Assembly: GCA_022844275.1 (NCBI GenBank)
Contig: JALHMB010000004.1
Coordinates: 434,001 to 498,000, forward strand
DNA length: 64,000 nucleotides
Direction: 5' to 3'
From: Hyphomicrobiaceae bacterium
GTDB lineage: Bacteria > Pseudomonadota > Alphaproteobacteria > Rhizobiales > Hyphomicrobiaceae
The translations under genes and the position numbers were made by a program. Positions 43,088 to 51,711 of the stretch are shown here, in pieces; positions within the stretch are counted from its first letter, which is position 1; each line of letters begins with the position of its first letter. The notes below the pieces were generated by a model. The model had not been told where the DNA came from and did no database searches. It was given only the letters and a program-made list of their open reading frames with translations.

Positions 43088-44686
43088 TTACTTGTCGAGC
43101 CAGGCCTGCTCCATGCGCCAGCTATTGTAGAGCGAGTTGATGTGGCTGGTGACGCCCTTTACGTGCGGGGCCCAGCACGTCGCTGCCTTGTTGTGCAGGA
43201 TGATCGGGCGCGCCACGTCCTCGACGATCTTGCGCTCGGCCTGCCAGAGGATCTGCTTGCGCTTGGCAGGGTCCGTCTCGCGTGACTGGGCGAAGATGAG
43301 AGCGTCCACTTCCTTGTTGCAGTAGCCCGTGTAGTTGCGCTCCGACGCGCAGGTGTAGTTCTCGACGAGATTGACGTCTGGATCGTCGACGCCGACACCG
43401 GTCGTGTTGAGGCCGACGGCATAGTCCTTGCGCGTGACCTTGGCGTGCCAGAGGGGCGTGTCGACATTCTCGAGCTCGCCCTCGATGTAGACCGCCTTCA
43501 TCTGGTCGATGAAGATGACGGCGGGGTCGCGATAGAGCGGGATGTTGCGCGTTGCGACCTTTACTTTGAGCGTCTTGCTGGCGCTGTAGCCGAGATCTTC
43601 CATGATCTTGCGCGCCTGGGCGAGATCCTTCGAGCGGTCAGGATTGTAGCCCGGCAGCTTGGCGAGTTCCTCGGGCGGCATCGACCACACACCTTCCGGC
43701 CCTGGCAGCATGACCGCGCCGATCGAAGATTTGCCTTCGGCGAGAATCGTGTTGAAGGCCGCGCGGTCGATGGCCAGTGCCATGGCGAGCCGGATCTTCG
43801 GATTGTCGAAGGGTGGCGCCGATGCATTCACGATCATGTTGATCGTGTTGTTCGAGGGTACGAACTGGCAAACCGACTTCGGTGCCTTGGCCTCGACGTC
43901 TTTCAGGCCCGCGACCGTTATGTCGGAGACGAAGGTGAGGTCGACCTCGCCGGCAATGAAGGCCAGGACGCGCGTCGAGCGGTTACTGATGACGCGATAC
44001 TCGATGCCGTCGAGGCGCGGCAGCCCCTTCTTCCAGTAGTCGGGATTGCGGGCGAGCTTGATGGAGTCGCCGCGCTTCTGCTCGGCAACCTTGAACGGCC
44101 CCGTGCCGACGGGGTTCGCGCGCATCTGCTTCTGCTCGACGTGGCAGGGATAGATCGGCGTATAGCCGGAGGCCAGCAGTGCGAGGAAGCTCGGCTGGGG
44201 CGCGTTCAGCTCGAACGTCACCTCATGGTCGCCCTTGGTCGTGACGCTCTTGAGATTGTGGTACCAGATCTTGCGCGGGTTCTTGCGGAAGTCCTCCGAC
44301 TTCACGAGGCCTGAGATGAGTTCGAACGTGCATTTCACGTCATTCGCCGAGAAGGGCTTGCCGTCGTGCCACTTGACGCCCTGCTCGAGCTGGAAGGTCA
44401 GCTTGGTCTTGCTGTCGTCCCACGCCCAGCTCTTGCCGAGATCGGGGACGATCGTGCCGAGGTTCGCCTCGAGCTTCGTCTGGTCGAAGAGCACGAGGTT
44501 GTTGAACACGGGCATGAAGGGGAACACCGTCGAGATCGTCGCCTCCTCGTGGATGGAGGCGCTCGGGGGTGTATCCCAGACGTAGGTCTTGAGAATGCCG
44601 CCCTGTTTCTGTGCGTGGGCGGCGGGGGCGAAAAGGAGCGTGGCCAGGGCGAGCGCGAGTGCCCTCCGGCCTCTAGAAACGGTCAT
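43088..44686 (-). CDS. ABC transporter binding protein, family 5 (oligopeptide type), orphan
   Basis: The 532-residue periplasmic receptor has a signal peptide (ALALALATLLFAPAAHA) and a family-5 (DppA/OppA-like) domain: PFMPVFNNLVLFDQTKLEAN, LTFQLEQGVKWHDGKPFSAN (the family signature WHDGKPF), NPVGTGPFKVAEQKRGDSIK and FDNPKIRLAMALAIDRAAFN. It binds peptides, opines, nickel or other bulky solutes. No permease or ATPase genes are adjacent, so it must use a transporter encoded elsewhere or have lost it. It is divergent from the second hydantoinase pair, sharing a 202-base promoter region, which suggests the ligand may be a hydantoin, amide or peptide-like compound. Confidence 0.9.
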   Translation of the reverse strand: MTVSRGRRALALALATLLFAPAAHAQKQGGILKTYVWDTPPSASIHEEATISTVFPFMPVFNNLVLFDQTKLEANLGTIVPDLGKSWAWDDSKTKLTFQLEQGVKWHDGKPFSANDVKCTFELISGLVKSEDFRKNPRKIWYHNLKSVTTKGDHEVTFELNAPQPSFLALLASGYTPIYPCHVEQKQMRANPVGTGPFKVAEQKRGDSIKLARNPDYWKKGLPRLDGIEYRVISNRSTRVLAFIAGEVDLTFVSDITVAGLKDVEAKAPKSVCQFVPSNNTINMIVNASAPPFDNPKIRLAMALAIDRAAFNTILAEGKSSIGAVMLPGPEGVWSMPPEELAKLPGYNPDRSKDLAQARKIMEDLGYSASKTLKVKVATRNIPLYRDPAVIFIDQMKAVYIEGELENVDTPLWHAKVTRKDYAVGLNTTGVGVDDPDVNLVENYTCASERNYTGYCNKEVDALIFAQSRETDPAKRKQILWQAERKIVEDVARPIILHNKAATCWAPHVKGVTSHINSLYNSWRMEQAWLDK

Positions 44687-44888
44687 CGTGGCGTTCTCCC
44701 AGGTTCCGATCTGATGTCGGCCGTCGTGGCGCCGGATCGAGCCGGGCCATGCGGTATGGGAAACATATCACGCAATGCGCGCACGCCAACACTTCGTGCC
44801 GCGCGTTGACGCAGGCTCATGCTGCATAGCATTCTTTCCGGCGGCCAGACTTAGCGGCCATGGCCTTCAGCCCAGGACAGATTTCCGC

Positions 44889-46547
44889 ATGAGCCAAGCC
44901 GTCGATCCGATCACGGTCTCCGTGATCCAGCACCGTCTTCGCGCGATCGTCGAGGAAATGGGCGAGGCGATGCTGCGGACCTCCTACTCGCAGATCCTGA
45001 ACTCCAGCCGCGACTTCTCGACGGCGCTGTGCGATCCCGAGGGGCGGCTCGTTGCCCAGGCCGAGCATGTGCCGATCCACGTCGGCGCGCTCCCCTTCGC
45101 GGCAAAGTCCGTCTACGACTTTTTCAAGGGCACGATCCGCCCGGGTGACGTGTATCTGCTCAATGACCCGTACCGGGGCGGCAACCATCTCCCGGACCTG
45201 ACGGCGTTCGTGCCCGTTTTCGACGGCGACAAGCTCGTCTACTGGGCGATCAACCGCTCGCACCAGAGCGATATCGGCGGTGCCACGCACGGCGCGTACA
45301 ACGCGAGCGCCAAGGAGATCTTCCAGGAAGGTCTGCGCGTTCCGCCGCTGAAGCTCTACGATCAGGGCGTGCGGCGCGAGGACGTCTACGAGATGATCGT
45401 TCTCAATGTGCGTCACCCGCGCGACTTCCGCGGTGATCTCGCGGCCATGATCGGCTCGGCACGGCTCGGCGAGCGGCGCATGAGCGAGCTCATTCGCGAG
45501 TTCGGTTCCGAGCAGTCACGCGCCGCGGTGGAAGCCGTGCTCGATGGGGCCGAGCGGCAGGTGCGCGCGATCATTTCCGAGTGGAAGGATGGCGTGTACG
45601 AGGGTGAGGCCTTCCTCGACGACGACGGCCATGGGTTCAAGGACGTCTACATTCGAGCGAAGGTGACCAAGCGCGGCAGCGATCTCGATGTCGATCTCAC
45701 CGAGAGCCATCCGCAGGTCACGGGCTTCATCAACTCGTCCTACGCGAATACGCAGTCGGCCGTCGTGGTCGCGCTCGCGTATCTGATCGATCCCGACACG
45801 CCGAAGAACGATGGTGCCTTCCGGCCGCTGAATGTGAAGCTCAAGGAAGGGACGGTCGTGTGGCCGCGCCCCGGTGCGCCGGTGACGCTGTGCACGAACC
45901 ACTGCGGACAGGAGATCATGGAGGCCATCATCCGGGCGCTCGCGCCGGCCTGCCCTGAGCGCGCCATGGCCGGTTGGGGACGGCGCTTCCGCGTGGCCAT
46001 TCAGGGCGTGGATCCGCGCACGTCGAAGCCCTTCATCTGGCATCTCTTCCAGGCGCGGCCGGGCGGTGGCGCCTCGTCCGCTGGCGACGGATGGGCTGCA
46101 GCAGGCGAGTGGCAGGCGGCGGGCGGCATCAAGTTCGGCAGCATCGAAGTGCACGAGGTGCGCTTTCCCTTCTTCTTCCGCCGCCACGAGTTCCGCCCCG
46201 ACAGCGGCGGCGATGGCCGCTATCGCGGTGGACCGGGCGCCGAATTGGAAATGGTCATCGAGACGGCGGAGCCCGCAGTCGGCAATACGGCCGGCGATGG
46301 CGTGAAGTACGGCGCTTGCGGGATGGTCGGTGGCGAGGACGGTGCGCCGCATAACTATTGGCTGGAGTCCAAGGGATTGCCGGATCGGCCGCTCAAGACC
46401 AAGGAGACAGGCGTGGTGCTGAAGCCCGGCGATATCCTGCAGGTGCGCTCGGGTGGGGGTGGTGGCTGGGGTGCACCTTCGGAGCGGACGGATGAAGCGC
46501 GTGCGCGCGACGTCACGCTCGGCTTTGTGTCGAAATCGGGACACTAG
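44889..46547 (+). CDS. Hydantoinase B / oxoprolinase family subunit (copy 2)
   Basis: The 552-residue HyuB-type subunit carries LRTSYSQILNSSRDFSTALC, GDVYLLNDPYRGGNHLPDLT, INRSHQSDIGGATHGAYN, GFINSSYANTQSAVVVALAY and DSGGDGRYRGGPGAELEMVI, as in N-methylhydantoinase and oxoprolinase beta halves. It should act with the HyuA-type product encoded 3 bases downstream on a cyclic amide. It differs clearly from copy 1 at 26.8-28.4 kb (about half the motif positions vary), and here B precedes A. The start at 44889 begins the conserved VDPITVSVIQHRL; a long upstream frame adds unconserved residues. Divergent from the orphan family-5 binding protein. Confidence 0.9.
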   Translation: MSQAVDPITVSVIQHRLRAIVEEMGEAMLRTSYSQILNSSRDFSTALCDPEGRLVAQAEHVPIHVGALPFAAKSVYDFFKGTIRPGDVYLLNDPYRGGNHLPDLTAFVPVFDGDKLVYWAINRSHQSDIGGATHGAYNASAKEIFQEGLRVPPLKLYDQGVRREDVYEMIVLNVRHPRDFRGDLAAMIGSARLGERRMSELIREFGSEQSRAAVEAVLDGAERQVRAIISEWKDGVYEGEAFLDDDGHGFKDVYIRAKVTKRGSDLDVDLTESHPQVTGFINSSYANTQSAVVVALAYLIDPDTPKNDGAFRPLNVKLKEGTVVWPRPGAPVTLCTNHCGQEIMEAIIRALAPACPERAMAGWGRRFRVAIQGVDPRTSKPFIWHLFQARPGGGASSAGDGWAAAGEWQAAGGIKFGSIEVHEVRFPFFFRRHEFRPDSGGDGRYRGGPGAELEMVIETAEPAVGNTAGDGVKYGACGMVGGEDGAPHNYWLESKGLPDRPLKTKETGVVLKPGDILQVRSGGGGGWGAPSERTDEARARDVTLGFVSKSGH

Positions 46548-46550
46548 CGC

Positions 46551-48593
46551 ATGTATCGCATTGGAATTGACGTCGGCGGCACATTCACGGACCTCGTGGC
46601 CGTGGATGCGGAAGGCCAAGTCACCATCGCCAAGGCCGCATCGACGCCGCAGGATCAGTCGATCGGCGTCATGGATGGCCTCGAGCGGCTCGCGGAAGCC
46701 ATCGGCATCACGCGCGCCGACATGCTCGCCAAGACCGAGATCATCGTCCACGGCACGACGGTCGCGACGAACGCGCTTCTCGAGCACAAGGGCGCCAAGG
46801 TCGGTCTGCTCACGACGGAAGGACATCGCGATATCGTCGAGATGCGCGAAGGTCTCAAGGACGATCGCTACAACCTGCGCATGGCGCCGCCTGATCAGCT
46901 CGTCCCGCGCGAGCGCCGCCTCGATGTGCGTGAGCGTATCCGGCCCGACGGGCGCACGGAGGTGCCGCTCGATCGCGCTTCTCTCGAAGCGGCCATTGCG
47001 TCGCTGAAGCGCGACGGTGTGGAAGCGGTTGCGGTCTGCTATCTGCACGCATGGCGCGATGGCGCGCACGAGCGGGCGACGGTGGAGGCCGTGAAAGCGG
47101 CGCTCGGCGATACGTATGTCTGTCGCTCGTCGGAAGTGCTGCCGCAGATCAAGGAATACGACCGCGTCTGCACGACGATCGTGAATGCCTATGTCGGCCC
47201 CGTACTCGAGCGCTACCTGACGCGGCTCGCGATGCGACTCGGCGAGGCGGGACTTGCGGGTCCCGTGCTCATCATCCAATCGCACGGCGGTGTCGCAACG
47301 ATCCCCGATGCCGTGCGGCTTGCGGCTGGCGCTGTGCTTTCGGGGCCGGCAGGCGGCGTCGCTGGCAGCCGCTATGCCGCACGCCTCATGGAGCACGGCG
47401 ATCTCATTCCCTTCGACATGGGCGGCACCTCGACGGACATATCGCTCGTCATTGGTGGTGAGGCCGCCATCGCCTCGGATCGCCGGCTCGGCGGTCAGCG
47501 GGTTGCACTCCAGAGCCTCGACATTGCAAGCATCGGTGCGGGCGGCGGCTCCATTGCCGAGGTCGATGCCGGCGGCATCCTTCATGTCGGTCCGGAGAGC
47601 GCGGGCGCCATGCCGGGCCCGGCCTGCTATGGCCGGGGTGGTACGCGCGCGACGGTGACGGATAGCAATTGCGTGCTAGGGTTCCTCGATCCCGACAACT
47701 TCCTCGGTGGACGCGCGCATCTCGATGCGCCCGCGGCCGAGGCGGCTGTCGATCGCGTCGCGGCGAAGCTCGGCGTCGACCGCATGACGGCAGCGGAGGG
47801 CATTCACCGCATCATCAACACGCGCATGGCGGAGGGTATCCGCCTCGTGTCGGTGCGGCGCGGCGTCGATCCGCGGCGCTTTGCCATTCTCTCGTTCGGC
47901 GGCGCGGCGGGATTGCATGTCACGGATGTGGCGCGACAGCTCGATGTGACGCGCGTGATCGTGCCACGGCTTGCGGCCGTGCTTTCAGCGTGGGGTATGC
48001 TCGCCTCGGACTTACGTTATGAGCTCGCGCGCACGCACATCGGCGATGCCACGCACCTCGATGCTGATCAGCTCAGAGCCGCATTCGGAGAGCTCGAGGC
48101 CGAGGGCCGCGCGCGCATCAAGGCCGCAGCGCATACGGGTGATGTGCGCGTGCAGCGCTCCGCCGACATGCGCTATGGCGAGCAGATCTTCGAAGTGAAC
48201 GTGCCGCTCGACGGGATCGCGCTTGATGATCCGAGCCTCGTTGCGCGCATGTCCGATGCCTTCCACGCGCGGCATGAAGAACTCTACACCTACAGTCTGC
48301 GCGATCAGGAGGCCGTGCTCATCAATGCGCGGGCTGCCGTCATCGGTGCCTTGCCGAAATTGCCACAGGAGCCGGCGCTGCCCGCGCGCGCACCTGCCGC
48401 GCCGCATCGTCAGCGCCGGGTCTATCTCGGTGGCTGGCATGATGTGCCGGTCTACGCGTTTGATGGGCTGGCGCCAGGGCAGGTTGTGGAGGGGCCGGCT
48501 GTTGTCGAGTCGTCGACGACGACCGTGCTCCTTCGCGCTGGCGATCACGCAACGACCACAGCATTTGGATGGCTCGACATTCAAGTTGGCTGA
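46551..48593 (+). CDS. Hydantoinase A / oxoprolinase family subunit (copy 2)
   Basis: The 680-residue ATP-binding subunit begins MYRIGIDVGGTFTDLVAVDA, with HGTTVATNALLEHKGAKVGL, RDIVEMREGLKDDRYNLRM, LSGPAAGGVAGSRYA-type text (here LSGPAGGVAGSRYAARLME), PFDMGGTSTDISLVIGGEA and GGGSIAEVDAGGILHVGPES. It pairs with the HyuB-type subunit upstream, with only 3 bases between them, so they are translationally linked. Ends around AGDHATTTAFGW. Together they are predicted to hydrolyse a hydantoin-like ring with ATP. An alpha/beta hydrolase gene follows 41 bases later and may take the next step. Confidence 0.9.
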   Translation: MYRIGIDVGGTFTDLVAVDAEGQVTIAKAASTPQDQSIGVMDGLERLAEAIGITRADMLAKTEIIVHGTTVATNALLEHKGAKVGLLTTEGHRDIVEMREGLKDDRYNLRMAPPDQLVPRERRLDVRERIRPDGRTEVPLDRASLEAAIASLKRDGVEAVAVCYLHAWRDGAHERATVEAVKAALGDTYVCRSSEVLPQIKEYDRVCTTIVNAYVGPVLERYLTRLAMRLGEAGLAGPVLIIQSHGGVATIPDAVRLAAGAVLSGPAGGVAGSRYAARLMEHGDLIPFDMGGTSTDISLVIGGEAAIASDRRLGGQRVALQSLDIASIGAGGGSIAEVDAGGILHVGPESAGAMPGPACYGRGGTRATVTDSNCVLGFLDPDNFLGGRAHLDAPAAEAAVDRVAAKLGVDRMTAAEGIHRIINTRMAEGIRLVSVRRGVDPRRFAILSFGGAAGLHVTDVARQLDVTRVIVPRLAAVLSAWGMLASDLRYELARTHIGDATHLDADQLRAAFGELEAEGRARIKAAAHTGDVRVQRSADMRYGEQIFEVNVPLDGIALDDPSLVARMSDAFHARHEELYTYSLRDQEAVLINARAAVIGALPKLPQEPALPARAPAAPHRQRRVYLGGWHDVPVYAFDGLAPGQVVEGPAVVESSTTTVLLRAGDHATTTAFGWLDIQVG

Positions 48594-48634
48594 TCCTGTA
48601 CCGGCCCAGTGCCGGAATCCCATCGGAGAACACC

Positions 48635-49441
48635 ATGCCCAAGACCGCGCGAGGCCTGAACTACGTCGCCAACGACTTGAGACCGCCCTGGCGGACGCCG
48701 GGGCTGCCAGTCGTATTCAATCATGGCATCGGCACCAATCTCGGTATCTGGTCGGCGTGGGTGCCAGCGGTGGCGGCTCGTCACCCGATGGTACGCTTCG
48801 ACATGCGCGGCTTCGGTCAATCGCCCGTACCGCCGGCTGATCACCGCTGGACGTTCGACGAGATGGTCGATGATCTCCTGGAAGTCGCCGCAACGACGGG
48901 CGCCGGGAAGGTGCATGTGGTCGGCGAGTCCATTGGCGGAACGATCGCGCTCGTCGCCGCACTCAAGGCGCCAGAGCGTTTCGCCTCGGTCGCAGTATCC
49001 AATGCATCGCATCGCGGGCCTGGGATCACGAACATCCAGGGCTGGCGCAAGACCTACGAGAGCCAGGGCAACGCGGCTTGGAATGCCGAGATGATGACGA
49101 ACCGCTTCTATCCCGGAGCCGCTGATCCCGCCGCATTGGCGTGGTTCTCCGAGGTTCAGGAGAAGGCCGATCGACATGCCGTTCTTGCGCTTGCAACGCT
49201 ACTGGCCGGTGCCGATCTCAGCGAGGCGCTGCGTGGATTGAAGGTGCCGTTGTCGATCACACTGCCCGACTCGAGCCCGTTCATTGCGCCATCGCATGGT
49301 GCGGAGATGCACGCTCTCGTTCCGAATTCGCGCCTGAGGATCGTGCCACATGCCAAGCACGGCCTGCCCTTCAGCCATGCGCGCGCCGAAGCGGAGGCGC
49401 TCGTTGCGTTTCTCGCGGAAATCGAGGGGGAGGCTGATTAG
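48635..49441 (+). CDS. Alpha/beta hydrolase (3-oxoadipate enol-lactonase-like)
   Basis: The 268-residue hydrolase has LPVVFNHGIGTNLGIWSAWV (oxyanion hole), VRFDMRGFGQS, the nucleophile elbow VVGESIGGTIALVAALK (Gly-Glu-Ser-Ile-Gly), an Asp in SITLPDSSPF and the late His in RIVPHAKHGLPF. It resembles PcaD-type enol-lactonases and related esterases, but no beta-ketoadipate genes are nearby. Its position 41 bases after the second HyuA gene suggests it acts on an ester, lactone or carbamoyl product of that pathway. CGGAGAACACC before the ATG at 48635 fixes the start. Confidence 0.83.
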   Translation: MPKTARGLNYVANDLRPPWRTPGLPVVFNHGIGTNLGIWSAWVPAVAARHPMVRFDMRGFGQSPVPPADHRWTFDEMVDDLLEVAATTGAGKVHVVGESIGGTIALVAALKAPERFASVAVSNASHRGPGITNIQGWRKTYESQGNAAWNAEMMTNRFYPGAADPAALAWFSEVQEKADRHAVLALATLLAGADLSEALRGLKVPLSITLPDSSPFIAPSHGAEMHALVPNSRLRIVPHAKHGLPFSHARAEAEALVAFLAEIEGEAD

Positions 49442-49447
49442 CGTAGC

Positions 49448-50215
49448 CTAGCGGCTCTGCTTGTGCTTTCGCAGGGCGTCGCCGAAGGCCTCGAACAGGG
49501 TCTTGTTGACCGCGTTGTTCTGCGCCTCGTACTCCGCGTGCCACTGGACGCCGAGTGCAAAGCCGGGCGCTTCCGCGATGCGGATCGCTTCGATGGTGCC
49601 ATCCTCCGCGACGCCTTCGACGACGATGCGCTCCCCAGGCTCGAGAATGCCCTGGCCGTGCAGCGAGTTCACGCGGATGGTCTCGCGGCCGAGGAGGGTT
49701 GCGAACGTGCCACCTGGTACCAGAGTGACTTCGTGGCGTTCGGCGAAGACGACGGTCGGATCCGGGTGGATCTCGCCGGTATCGAGGCGCGGCATGCGAT
49801 GGTTGAGGCGGCCGGGGATCTCGCGGATCTCCGGATGCAGTGAACCGCCGAACGCGACATTCATTTCCTGGAAGCCGCGGCAGATCCCGAAGATCGGCTT
49901 GCCACGATCGACACAGGCTTCCAGCAGCGCCAGGGCGATGGTGTCGCGGCGCTCGTCATAGGGCTCGTAGCCGGCGTGTGGATCGGTGCGATACCGGGTC
50001 GGATGCACATTGGCGCGGGCGCCCGTCAACAGAATGCCGTCGACGACATCCAGTAGCGCACCGAGATCGGTGATTTCCGGGGCGCCCGCGAACATCATTG
50101 GGAGCGCGCCGGCCACCTCGGCGATGGCGCGGAGATTGCGCTCGCCGACGAGCTGCGCGGCAAAGCGGTTCTCGACGAAGTGCGAATTGCCAATCACACC
50201 GACTACGGGTTTCAT
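49448..50215 (-). CDS. Gamma-glutamyl hydrolase family amidase (PuuD-like, class C26)
   Basis: The 255-residue cytoplasmic class-I glutamine-amidotransferase-like hydrolase has VVGVIGNSHFVENR at the N-terminus, DGILLTGARANVHPTRY, the nucleophile loop IFGICRGFQEMNVAFGG with Cys, and the His-Glu part ALGVQWHAEYEAQNNAVN. PuuD releases GABA from gamma-glutamyl-GABA in putrescine breakdown; relatives cleave other gamma-glutamyl amides. No other Puu genes are seen, so the substrate is open. It is convergent with the alpha/beta hydrolase gene (6-base gap) and 33 bases downstream of the PatB-like gene on its own strand, probably one transcript with it. Confidence 0.9.
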   Translation of the reverse strand: MKPVVGVIGNSHFVENRFAAQLVGERNLRAIAEVAGALPMMFAGAPEITDLGALLDVVDGILLTGARANVHPTRYRTDPHAGYEPYDERRDTIALALLEACVDRGKPIFGICRGFQEMNVAFGGSLHPEIREIPGRLNHRMPRLDTGEIHPDPTVVFAERHEVTLVPGGTFATLLGRETIRVNSLHGQGILEPGERIVVEGVAEDGTIEAIRIAEAPGFALGVQWHAEYEAQNNAVNKTLFEAFGDALRKHKQSR

Positions 50216-50248
50216 CGCCGTCAGACCCCAGCCCCGTCTTGTCTCATC

Positions 50249-51436
50249 TCATCGGCCCGTTCTCAGATCGCGGAAGGCCTCGTCGAGCCGGCGGAGCGCC
50301 TCCTCGAGGATCGAGCGCGGCGTCGCGAAGTTGAGACGCAACCGCGTCTCCCCGCCCGGTCCGAACTGCTCGCCGGGGCTCGGGAAGATGCTCGCCGTCT
50401 GCTTCACGCGCTTGCTCACTTCCTCGGGCGAAAGGCCGGTGCCGGCGAAGTCGATCCAGGAAAGGTATGTCGCGTCGAGCTTCATGGCACGCGCCCCGGG
50501 GGCGGCGGCTTCGATGCGGGCATGGAGCAGGTCACGGTTGCGCGCGAGATAGGGAAGGAGCGCATCGAGCCAGGCGTCGCCCGTCCGCCAGGCGGCCTCG
50601 GTCGCGATCATGCCGAAGGAATTGTAGGAGCCGAGGCCCGAGGCCATGATGCGCGCATCGATGCGCTTCTTGAAATCGGCGTTCGAGGTGAAGCAGGCGC
50701 CGACATGCGCGCCGGCGAGGTTGAAGGTCTTGGTCGCGGCGACGCACGTGATGAGGCGATCGGCGCATTCGGGGGCGGCCGTCAGCGTCGGTGTGTGGCG
50801 CGCGCCGGGGAAGACGAGGTCGCAGTGGATCTCGTCGGAGACCAGAATGAGGTTGTGCCTGGCGCAGAAGGTCGCGAGCGCCTTGAGCTCGGCCGGCGAC
50901 CAGACCGTGCCGCCGGGATTGTGCGGGCTGCACAGGAAGACGATCTTCGTGCGTGGCGTGAGCTTCGCCGCGAGGGCATCGAGATCCATGGCATAGCGGC
51001 CGTTGGCCTCGACCAGCTCGGCGTCGAAAATGCGTCGCTGGTTGGCGACGATGATGCGACGGAAGGCGTGATACACGGGCGGGAAGACGACGACCTCGTC
51101 ACCCGGCTCGGTCAGTGCCTGCAGGATGAGGCCGAGGCCCGATACGATTCCCGGCGTTGGGCTGACCCAGGCCGGGTCCACCTTGAGCCCATGGCGGCGC
51201 GCCATCCAGGATGCGAGTGCCTCTGCCCAGGTGCCTGTATCGGCGTAGTAGCCGTAAACCCCGCGTTCGAATATGGCAGCCAAAGCCTCCGTCACGCCGG
51301 GCGGTGCCGCAAAATCCATGTCGGCGACCCACATGGGGATCGCGTCGGGAGCCGTGATGCCGGAAAGCTTCGCGATGTTGTCCCACTTGGACGAATGGGT
51401 GCCGCGGCGTTGAATGACGCGGTCGAAGTCGAACAT
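50249..51436 (-). CDS. PatB/MalY-like PLP-dependent C-S lyase or aminotransferase
   Basis: The 395-residue fold-type I PLP enzyme of the MalY/PatB group starts MFDFDRVIQRRGTHSSKWDN and contains IPMWVADMDFAAPPGVTEAL, WVSPTPGIVSGLGLILQALT, LCSPHNPGGTVWS, the Asp-Glu of LVSDEIHCDLVFPG and the PLP Lys in VAATKTFNLAGAHVGACF. Enzymes of this group cleave cystathionine or related C-S bonds to pyruvate, ammonia and a thiol. The nearby PuuD-like amidase could supply amino-acid substrates, for example from gamma-glutamyl conjugates, but that is inference. It leads a two-gene minus-strand operon. Confidence 0.9.
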   Translation of the reverse strand: MFDFDRVIQRRGTHSSKWDNIAKLSGITAPDAIPMWVADMDFAAPPGVTEALAAIFERGVYGYYADTGTWAEALASWMARRHGLKVDPAWVSPTPGIVSGLGLILQALTEPGDEVVVFPPVYHAFRRIIVANQRRIFDAELVEANGRYAMDLDALAAKLTPRTKIVFLCSPHNPGGTVWSPAELKALATFCARHNLILVSDEIHCDLVFPGARHTPTLTAAPECADRLITCVAATKTFNLAGAHVGACFTSNADFKKRIDARIMASGLGSYNSFGMIATEAAWRTGDAWLDALLPYLARNRDLLHARIEAAAPGARAMKLDATYLSWIDFAGTGLSPEEVSKRVKQTASIFPSPGEQFGPGGETRLRLNFATPRSILEEALRRLDEAFRDLRTGR

Positions 51437-51711
51437 GATCTAGAGGCTCCCGGGGCGGCCGACACAACCGCCTACTGATGCTGGGCACCGTGCTCATGGT
51501 CAAGCGCTGCGAAGCGCGCCGCGGCCATGCAGGCGTCGCATTGAGGACAGATCCAGGGGTTCGCCGCCGATTTTATGGTCGGAAAGCGCCGTAATGCGCA
51601 GTCCGGATCACATCATTGCCACATTGAAATATAGAAATAGTTGTGTCCGGGTAACGCGCAATAATAACAAAAGCACCGGTGGTGAGGGAATTCGTCGCAA
51701 GGGGGTGCAGT

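Noticed and set aside
45516-47585. A 689-codon minus-strand open frame across the hydantoinase B/A genes
   Set aside because: It spans the junction of two well-supported plus-strand genes, has no family features and an Arg/His/Asp-rich composition typical of antisense frames in GC-rich DNA.
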